Positions 30,068 through 36,067 of a stretch of DNA of 36,067 bases are shown here, one piece after another. Under the pieces are notes generated by a model. The model ran no database searches. It had not been told where the DNA came from and worked only from the letters and a program-made list of their open reading frames with translations. The number at the start of each line of letters is the position of its first letter. The first letter of the stretch is position 1. This DNA comes from Riemerella anatipestifer_E (GTDB taxonomy: Bacteria > Bacteroidota > Bacteroidia > Flavobacteriales > Weeksellaceae), in the NCBI RefSeq assembly GCF_009932355.1, contig NZ_LEKU01000019.1:1-36067 (forward strand), read 5' to 3'. The translations under genes were made by a program, and so were the position numbers.

Positions 30068-31492
30068 ATGTTAAAAAATGTATTTAGAGCTAGCATGGCT
30101 GCGTGTGTTTTCACCATGCTTGCGTGTAATTCAGATCGGGAAGTAAGTAATCCTGATATTGATGTAAGTAAAGTAGAAGTAAAACAACTCTCTCCTGAAA
30201 TGATAAAAGTGAGAGATTATGTTCCTGAAAATGCTGTTATTGCACACCGTGGTTCTACATTTTGGACACCTGAAGAAACGGAGGCTGCTTTTAGATGGGG
30301 TAGAGAGATTGGGGCAGATTATCTAGAGGCAGATTTGCAGGTATCAAAAGATGGAGTAGTTTTAGCATTACACGATGACAACCTAAAACGAACTACCAAC
30401 ATTGAAATAGTGTATGGAGAACATCTCCCTTCTACTAGAAAGCAATATTATTTAGATTTAGGGTACTCCTCAGATGAGGCGGACAAAATGGTAGAGATAG
30501 ACAGAAAAAATTTCTACCCTAACCTTCCAAGTTCTTACACATACGAAGAATTGTTAAAATTAGACGCTGGAACATGGTTTAATGAAACCAATCCTGAGCA
30601 AGCAAGAGCTGGATTTACCACTCAACGCCAATATATATCTTCTTTAGAGGACATGATTATGTATTCTAGAGGATATAAATTAAAAAGAAATGCTGATGGT
30701 ACGAGAGCTGAAACAACTAAAAAGCTGACTGACAAAACAATGTCACACCCACTTTCTGGTGTTAAAGAAAAAATCGTAAAATATACTACTCAGTATGTAA
30801 AAGACGAACAAGACACAGGGCATAGACCTGGTATTTATGTTGAGTTTAAAGAACCTTGGTTAAACCCTTCTGAGTTCGAAAAAATGGTTTACGATGAGTT
30901 AGACCTTTACGGTATGAATATCATCACTAAGCCTGAAGCGGAAAACTCTCCGTTCTATGTTAATGGTAAAGTTAATGTAGGTAATACTAACGGTAAAGTT
31001 ATCCTACAAACATTCTCATTACAAAGTTTAAAACGAATTAAAGACTTCTATCAAGGTAAGGTACCTATGTGTTTCCTACTTTGGAAAGGAAATGGAGCTA
31101 CCGATATGTCTGATGACTCTCCAGAAGGATATGCTTCTTTTATCAATCTAGGTGTAGAGAACTTAGCTCACTTCGCTGGACCATCTATCTCTGGAGCACC
31201 TAACAACTACCCTGAGATGTTAAAACCTTGGCAAGCAGATCTTATCAGACGCTCTAACATGAAAATTCACCCATATTCATTTGACACTAAAGACCAAATG
31301 AAAAAATACTTCGGTGATTATAATTATGGTAATAGTATAGGTAATCTTTCTGCTCCACCTTATTGTGACGCTATGTTTACCAATAGAGCTGAAGAAACAT
31401 TACACTACTACATAGAAAAAAATGCTAGAGATAAAAACGCAGCTCAATCTGTAGAAAACTCTTCAGACCTACTTAAAAGGCTAGGGTACTAA
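30068..31492 (+). CDS. glpQ: Glycerophosphodiester phosphodiesterase lipoprotein
   Basis: 474 residues. It hydrolyses glycerophosphodiesters (from phospholipids) to glycerol 3-phosphate and an alcohol. A lipobox (TMLAC, C20) predicts a lipoprotein; the acidic residues just after the cysteine (CNSDRE) would suit surface export, but this is only suggestive. Catalytic residues of the GDPD family are seen: H60-R61 in VIAHRGS, E87 and D89 in YLEADLQVSKDG, and H102 in LALHDDNL. The middle has an insert rich in charged residues (KLKRNADGTRAETTKKL). It lies 14 bp after glpT and 42 bp before the porin gene, in one operon. Confidence 0.92.
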   Translation: MLKNVFRASMAACVFTMLACNSDREVSNPDIDVSKVEVKQLSPEMIKVRDYVPENAVIAHRGSTFWTPEETEAAFRWGREIGADYLEADLQVSKDGVVLALHDDNLKRTTNIEIVYGEHLPSTRKQYYLDLGYSSDEADKMVEIDRKNFYPNLPSSYTYEELLKLDAGTWFNETNPEQARAGFTTQRQYISSLEDMIMYSRGYKLKRNADGTRAETTKKLTDKTMSHPLSGVKEKIVKYTTQYVKDEQDTGHRPGIYVEFKEPWLNPSEFEKMVYDELDLYGMNIITKPEAENSPFYVNGKVNVGNTNGKVILQTFSLQSLKRIKDFYQGKVPMCFLLWKGNGATDMSDDSPEGYASFINLGVENLAHFAGPSISGAPNNYPEMLKPWQADLIRRSNMKIHPYSFDTKDQMKKYFGDYNYGNSIGNLSAPPYCDAMFTNRAEETLHYYIEKNARDKNAAQSVENSSDLLKRLGY

Positions 31493-31534
31493 ACTTTATA
31501 AAAACAAACCATAATATATTAAATAATTAAACTC

Positions 31535-32896
31535 ATGAAAAAGAATATTATATTAGCTTCTTTATTCACTCTAGGAGCGTTAGGTAATCTGTACGCTCAG
31601 GATAAGGCAGCTATCAAACCATATACTATATATGAAGATAAAGAGAACGATGTTCAAGTAATGTTGGGGGCTAGATTTATTACAGATTTATCATTTAGTT
31701 CTAGTGAATACACCCCAGTAAGATCTGGAGCTGATATTTCTGATGCTAGAATCAGAACATCTCTAAATTATAAAAAATGGTATTTCTATGGAGACTTCGA
31801 TTTTGGTGGTGGTAAATTTCATCAAAGAAACTTATTCGTAAGATATTTCTTAAAAAATGACGAACAAAGCTCTAAGAGTATTAAGTTTGGTTACTATGCA
31901 GAGCCTTTCTCTATGAACTTAAACACTAGTGAATACGCTATGAAGTTCATGAATCGTCCTTCATCTGTAAATGCATTAGGAAACTTCAGAGCCCTTGGTA
32001 TTACTTATAAATACTTCAACAATAGATTCTTCTCTGACCAAGGTTTATTTACAGAAGATGTATTAGAACAAAAGAAACCTGCAGGAAACCAAAGCTGGAA
32101 TCTTACAGGTAGATATGTGTACTTACCTATTAGCAACTCTGATATGACTCTTCACCTAGGAGGTTCTCTTAGATACAGACAAATCAACGGAGGAGAGCTT
32201 ATCAATGAAGGTAAAACTCTAAAAACTAATCTTAGTATTGCTTCTCCACTAGAGCTTGGTATAGACCATAACAATAGTTTTGTAAACGCTGATGTTCCAT
32301 GGGCTAAAAACCTATACAAAGCAGGATTCGAAGCTTTATTAAAAACGCCAAAATTCTTTATTAGAGGTGAATATGTTATCCAAAAAGTAAAAAAACAAAG
32401 ACCTGATAAAGAGTTATTTGAAGCTCAACTTGGAGGTATTTGGAGTTGGACTACTTTAGAAAGCTGGCAAAAAGCAAATCCTCTAGGAGATTCTCACTTT
32501 GATGGAGGATATGTAGAAGTAGGGTATCTATTAAATAATAAATCTAAATACAAGTACAATAAAGAGTTTGCCCTTATCAGTGGTAACTATGATGAAGGTA
32601 CTCTAGAAGCTGTTGCTAGATATAACTATACCAACTTAAATGATATAGCACCTGGAGATGTATTCTTAAAAGGTAAAGATAAATTCTATCCTAATGGTAA
32701 TATAACAGACTATCCTAATGAATCTTTAACTATTGCTGGAGGTAGAGTTCACTCTGCTACTGTAGGATTAAACTATACTTTCAACAGACACGCAATTCTT
32801 TCTGCAGGATATACTTATAGCCATTTAGACAATCCTTATTTCCCTAATGATAAGAATTTCCACTCTGTACAAGCTAGAATGATGTTCTCATTCTAA
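31535..32896 (+). CDS. OprO/OprP-type outer-membrane porin
   Basis: 453 residues. The signal peptide MKKNIILASLFTLGALGNLYAQ is followed by a beta-barrel chain with alternating aromatic residues. The start DVQVMLGARFITDLSFSS, then SDARIRTSLNYKKWYFYGDFDF, KSIKFGYYAEPFSMNLNTS and a C-terminal strand ending in MMFSF are typical of phosphate-selective porin O/P family proteins. Because it ends the glpT-glpQ operon, it probably admits glycerophosphodiesters, glycerol 3-phosphate or phosphate through the outer membrane. Specificity is inferred from context only. A strong terminator follows. Confidence 0.85.
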   Translation: MKKNIILASLFTLGALGNLYAQDKAAIKPYTIYEDKENDVQVMLGARFITDLSFSSSEYTPVRSGADISDARIRTSLNYKKWYFYGDFDFGGGKFHQRNLFVRYFLKNDEQSSKSIKFGYYAEPFSMNLNTSEYAMKFMNRPSSVNALGNFRALGITYKYFNNRFFSDQGLFTEDVLEQKKPAGNQSWNLTGRYVYLPISNSDMTLHLGGSLRYRQINGGELINEGKTLKTNLSIASPLELGIDHNNSFVNADVPWAKNLYKAGFEALLKTPKFFIRGEYVIQKVKKQRPDKELFEAQLGGIWSWTTLESWQKANPLGDSHFDGGYVEVGYLLNNKSKYKYNKEFALISGNYDEGTLEAVARYNYTNLNDIAPGDVFLKGKDKFYPNGNITDYPNESLTIAGGRVHSATVGLNYTFNRHAILSAGYTYSHLDNPYFPNDKNFHSVQARMMFSF

Positions 32897-32920
32897 AAAC
32901 AAATAATATCTTACTTTTTT

Positions 32921-32953
32921 AAAGGACTCGTTAGCATTAACGAGTCCTTTTTT
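32921..32953 (+). terminator. Terminator of the glpT-glpQ-porin operon
   Basis: AAAGGACTCGTTA (32921-32933) pairs perfectly with TAACGAGTCCTTT (32938-32950), with a 4-nt loop, and is followed by more T. It lies 24 bp past the porin stop. Confidence 0.9.
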
Positions 32954-33029
32954 ATTTAAACTTAAATCTCTATTCTCCCAATAGTTTTTTACTATCATAT
33001 TATTTATGAAGCAAATAGGAGTAAGCCCT

Positions 33030-33037
33030 ACCTTTGT
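33030..33037 (+). promoter_or_regulatory. -7 box for dps
   Basis: TACCTTTG fits TAnnTTTG and lies 33 nt before the dps ATG at 33071. No clear -33 TTG at normal spacing. Confidence 0.45.
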
Positions 33038-33070
33038 ACCAAGTTAATTCAATAATAAAAAAATTCTATT

Positions 33071-33547
33071 ATGAAAAATTCTAAAATTATAGGGTTAAAA
33101 GAGTCCGATTGCCAAAACATTACCGAAAAACTAAATATACTTTTAGCCAATTATTCTATTTTTTATCAAAATACAAGAGGTGCTCATTGGAATATCAAAG
33201 GGGCTGACTTCTTTACACTTCACCCTAAATTTGAAGAGCTTTACGACTCTTTAGTTCTTAAGATAGATGAAATTGCAGAGAGAATTTTAACACTAGGTGC
33301 TACACCTAACCACAATTACTCAGATTATTTAAAGGTTTCTTCCATCAAAGAAAGTAAAGAAGTAACCGACGGAAACAAATGTATAGAACAAATTCTAGAG
33401 TCTTTTAAAATAGTGATTGACCTACAAAGGGAAATCTTAGAAATTGCTGGTGAAGCTGGAGATGAGGGTACTAACTCTCAAATGAGCGACTACATTAAAG
33501 AGCAAGAAAAAGAAGTTTGGATGTATAATGCTTTCTTAGGTAAATAA
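33071..33547 (+). CDS. dps: Dps-family ferritin-like protein
   Basis: 158 residues. Dps forms a 12-subunit shell that oxidises and stores iron and protects DNA from peroxide. The ferroxidase residues are in place: H39 (GAHWNIKG), H51 (FFTLHPKFEELYD), D66 and E70 (KIDEIAERI), with the same spacing as in E. coli Dps (12, 15, 4). There is little N-terminal extension (MKNSKIIG), so DNA binding through a lysine tail may be weak. It is a single-gene unit between two strong terminators. No oxidative-stress operator could be identified. Confidence 0.93.
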   Translation: MKNSKIIGLKESDCQNITEKLNILLANYSIFYQNTRGAHWNIKGADFFTLHPKFEELYDSLVLKIDEIAERILTLGATPNHNYSDYLKVSSIKESKEVTDGNKCIEQILESFKIVIDLQREILEIAGEAGDEGTNSQMSDYIKEQEKEVWMYNAFLGK

Positions 33548-33569
33548 AAGTTAAGTTCATTTTTATACT

Positions 33570-33605
33570 AAAAGCGTTCGTTTTAATTAAAACGAACGCT
33601 TTTTA
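33570..33605. terminator. Bidirectional terminator between dps and the subtilase gene
   Basis: AAAAGCGTTCGTTTT (33570-33584) pairs perfectly with AAAACGAACGCTTTT (33589-33603), loop AATT. A/T runs on both sides suit termination of dps from the left and of the subtilase gene from the right. Confidence 0.85.
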
Positions 33606-33649
33606 ATTTATTTCAAACTATGCTATTTAATAAATTGAAATATTCACTT

Positions 33650-35767
33650 TTATTTCTTGATAAATTTCTTAGTAACCTTACCATTGGTTGTCATCATATT
33701 TATTATATATACACCTGGTGTAAGCCTAGATACATCAACCGATTGTGAGAAATTACTATTTATAGTTTGAATTAATCTTCCCGACATATCATACATATAC
33801 ACAGGAGATGTAATTAATTGAGGGTTAACAAAAATAATATTAGAAGTTACCACAGCATCTTGTAATGTAACTTCATTAGTCTGAGTACTCAACACGAGAT
33901 TAGTATATCCAGAAACTATAATACTATAATCTTGTGATTGCGTTTCAGCTCCTGAATTATTAAGTATTTTACCTTTATGAGAGACTTCCACTCTATATGT
34001 TCCTGAAGATGGTGTATCTATTAAAACCTGTTCTACATTATCTACCGTATTGTCTCCCTTAGTTGCAGCAGCCATTGGACTATTGATATTCAGCTTCCAA
34101 GGATAATATACCTCTCCCGTTTTTTCATTAATGATTCTCAAATCCAAATCATTTACTAGTTTAGAAGTTCTATTATTATGAGCATCTCCATAAGTTTCAG
34201 GCAGTGTTTTATAAGAAGGATCTACCCAACTTATAGTTACCTTAAGCGGTTGTTTACCATCAGTACTTAACGCTATTGACTCCTTACTTCCGCTTGTCAA
34301 TTTTTTATTTTCAAAAATAACCTCTCCATTACTTTTCTTTACTAAAAGTTCTGCTCCTTTTTGGGCATTAGCAAATCCCCAACCAAACCAAGCATCTGGA
34401 CCTACATTTCCTGCTTCGTCTGCAGAATGTACTAAAAGTGTTTTCGCCGATGCAGCATCTAAACTAGAACCATTAAACAAATCTTTATGGATTTGTATCC
34501 ATAGCCCTATAATCCCTGTAACTTGAGGAGCTGAATAAGAAGTTCCACTTCCATAAGCCCACCCATTACTACCTGTACTAGATGATGATGCAGAAAAAAT
34601 ATCACTTCCCACACCTGCAATATCAGGTTTTATAGCACCATCGTCTCTAGGACCTGCACTACTATAATCAGCTTTTACTACATCAGTAGATTGACTATAT
34701 CTTTTATTATTTGAGGTTATTTTTTCTGTAGCACCAACTACTATAATATTTTTAGCCAAAGAACCCGGTCCTATACAATCATAACCTTCAGAACAGTTAT
34801 TACTAGGTAAAGTATCAGCCTGCGTAAACTGAACATAATTTCCATTATCATCTTCATAATAAGAGTTTAGACTAGTACCTGAAGGACCATCACCAAAGGA
34901 ATTCCCTGCTGATTTAACTAAAATCATAGAAGGATTTTCATAAACTATATCATCATATTTTTGGTCATTACTAAGATAGGTTCCATTCAAATCGTAAGAC
35001 AATTTAGTTGCTGTATCATAAGCACCTCCCCAATAGAAGCCTTTTCCCATGTCACCTGCCTCTTCGTAACTCCAACCTGGATTTATACCATACGAATGGT
35101 TAGAAAGATAGGACTTAGAAAGTAATATTTTTTGATATACTGTTTTATCCGCACTCTCCCCATCTAAAGTCGAGGTCATAAAACTATAACTATCAAAAGT
35201 AGCTTTAGGCATAATTCCTTTAGTATTACCAGAAATAGTCCCATCACCTATAGTATGTCCTATACCTCCCATCATACTAGTGACTGCTGTTGCGTGTGCA
35301 CTATAATCTGAAGAAATTTGTTCTTTATTAGCTATTCTGGTGCTTGTAGTAGCTCCAAAGTCATCGTGTTTCTCATAGACTTTCCCTCCGTCAAACACAG
35401 ATATCTTTATATTTTCCCCGTTATAACTTTTTGCAAGTCCTGAAACTTTACCATCTTGAATGAAATCAGTATTAGAATTCTGAATTTGATCTAAATCTTT
35501 AATATTCAAAAAATAAGGCTTACCAGCAAAAAAGAAATCAATTTTTTTCCTTTTACTAAGTAATTTATTTTCTAGATTTTTTACAGTTACTGTAGAAAAG
35601 TTTTTATCTAAAGTTTTATTAGAAAGTAACCTATTTTTGTAAAAATCAAATTGTGAAAACAGATTGTTTTTGTCCTGTTCTAATTTTTTTTCAAGAGAAG
35701 TATTTCGGTTTTGAGCAGCAATAACTCCACTAAAACCTACATAAATTACAAATATAATTTTTTTCAT
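33650..35767 (-). CDS. Secreted subtilisin-like (S8) protease with T9SS sorting domain
   Basis: 705 residues from ATG at 35767 (MKKIIFVIYVGFSGVIAAQ, signal peptide). The S8 catalytic residues are visible: D126 in ISVFDGG, H158 in SAHATAVTSMMGG, oxyanion N289 in SAGNSFGDG, and S410 in GTSYSAPQVTG. A beta-sandwich domain follows (KVTISWVDPSYK, NDLDLRII, YRVEVSHKG). The C-terminus (PQLITSPVYMYDMSGRLIQT in part, LTPGVYIINMMTTNGKVTKKFIKK in part) is a type A T9SS sorting domain. It is thus a probable exported protease. A GTG at 35782 lies too close behind the -7 box to be preferred. It sits just downstream of the 5S rRNA terminator on the same strand with its own promoter. Confidence 0.93.
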   Translation of the reverse strand: MKKIIFVIYVGFSGVIAAQNRNTSLEKKLEQDKNNLFSQFDFYKNRLLSNKTLDKNFSTVTVKNLENKLLSKRKKIDFFFAGKPYFLNIKDLDQIQNSNTDFIQDGKVSGLAKSYNGENIKISVFDGGKVYEKHDDFGATTSTRIANKEQISSDYSAHATAVTSMMGGIGHTIGDGTISGNTKGIMPKATFDSYSFMTSTLDGESADKTVYQKILLSKSYLSNHSYGINPGWSYEEAGDMGKGFYWGGAYDTATKLSYDLNGTYLSNDQKYDDIVYENPSMILVKSAGNSFGDGPSGTSLNSYYEDDNGNYVQFTQADTLPSNNCSEGYDCIGPGSLAKNIIVVGATEKITSNNKRYSQSTDVVKADYSSAGPRDDGAIKPDIAGVGSDIFSASSSSTGSNGWAYGSGTSYSAPQVTGIIGLWIQIHKDLFNGSSLDAASAKTLLVHSADEAGNVGPDAWFGWGFANAQKGAELLVKKSNGEVIFENKKLTSGSKESIALSTDGKQPLKVTISWVDPSYKTLPETYGDAHNNRTSKLVNDLDLRIINEKTGEVYYPWKLNINSPMAAATKGDNTVDNVEQVLIDTPSSGTYRVEVSHKGKILNNSGAETQSQDYSIIVSGYTNLVLSTQTNEVTLQDAVVTSNIIFVNPQLITSPVYMYDMSGRLIQTINSNFSQSVDVSRLTPGVYIINMMTTNGKVTKKFIKK

Positions 35768-35785
35768 TTCATTTTTTTTCACTCA

Positions 35786-35793
35786 CAAAGGTA
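35786..35793 (-). promoter_or_regulatory. -7 box for the subtilase gene
   Basis: TACCTTTG on the minus strand, 18 nt before the ATG at 35767. It is the same octamer as at dps. Confidence 0.5.
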
Positions 35794-35883
35794 CTTATTT
35801 ATTATTAAGTTTCTAATTTTAACTTTAAATAAATTATAAACTACTACATTTTAGTACTTCTTTCCTCATCCCACCCCAACAAA

Positions 35884-35915
35884 AAAAGCCTCTAGCAGTA
35901 TTGCTAGAGGCTTTT
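35884..35915 (-). terminator. Terminator of the rRNA operon
   Basis: AAAAGCCTCTAGCA (35884-35897) pairs perfectly with TGCTAGAGGCTTTT (35902-35915), loop GTAT, with further A/T on both sides. It lies about 12 bp past the 3' end of 5S rRNA. Confidence 0.9.
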
Positions 35916-35927
35916 CAAAAATAAAAA

Positions 35928-36032
<105 letters not shown>

Positions 36033-36067
36033 AAAGGTCTTTATAAAGAGATTAGATGTCCGATATT

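Overview
The window looks like a chromosome segment of an AT-rich member of the Bacteroidota, most likely Flavobacteriia, family Weeksellaceae (Riemerella/Chryseobacterium type). That placement is my inference from four things: Bacteroidota-type -7 boxes (TAnnTTTG) in front of many genes, two proteins with type IX secretion C-terminal sorting domains plus a T9SS plug protein, three GLPGLI-family proteins, and FISUMP and HU-related (TIGR01201-type) proteins. I ran no database search.

Layout. (1) 1-2.2 kb: the 3' part of a FISUMP-domain surface protein gene, then an HU-related DNA-binding protein gene and a repeat-rich gene-free stretch. (2) 2.2-9.6 kb: a small unknown gene, uvrC, an LRR protein with a T9SS tail, a VanZ-like membrane protein, lnt and an AmgK-like sugar kinase. 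(3) 9.6-13.1 kb (minus strand): a PIF1-type helicase and a Fic-domain AMPylase. (4) 13.4-15.6 kb (minus strand): a second, complete FISUMP-HU pair, in inverted orientation relative to the first. (5) 15.6-19.6 kb: a repeat-rich gap with a (TG)13 tract, then a gamma-type carbonic anhydrase-like protein, an Nfu iron-sulfur scaffold protein, hemH and an SDR-like protein. (6) 19.6-24.0 kb (minus strand): the T9SS plug protein, three GLPGLI proteins each with its own terminator, and a small Cys-containing secreted protein translationally coupled to the first GLPGLI gene. (7) 24.2-27.7 kb (minus strand): rpsL-rpsG-fusA-rpsJ, closed by a strong terminator directly after rpsJ. (8) 27.7-32.9 kb: a DeoR-family repressor divergent from glpT-glpQ-porin, a complete route for taking up glycerophosphodiesters, with candidate operators in the shared promoter region. 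(9) 33.0-36.1 kb: Dps, a secreted subtilase with a T9SS tail, and the 3' end of a minus-strand rRNA operon (5S rRNA and its terminator).

Most genes are housekeeping. The most interesting material is the duplicated FISUMP-HU module. Both copies keep the order FISUMP, HU, terminator hairpin, then a shared 19-bp element. The untranslated leader of the HU gene is almost identical between copies, although synonymous codon positions in the FISUMP genes have changed heavily. A 22-bp-period palindromic array follows one HU copy. I also report several starts where the -7 box ends only 4-6 nt before the start codon (likely leaderless mRNAs), a promoter followed by an unrecognised 32-codon ORF upstream of uvrC, and a probable repressor operator in the glp region.
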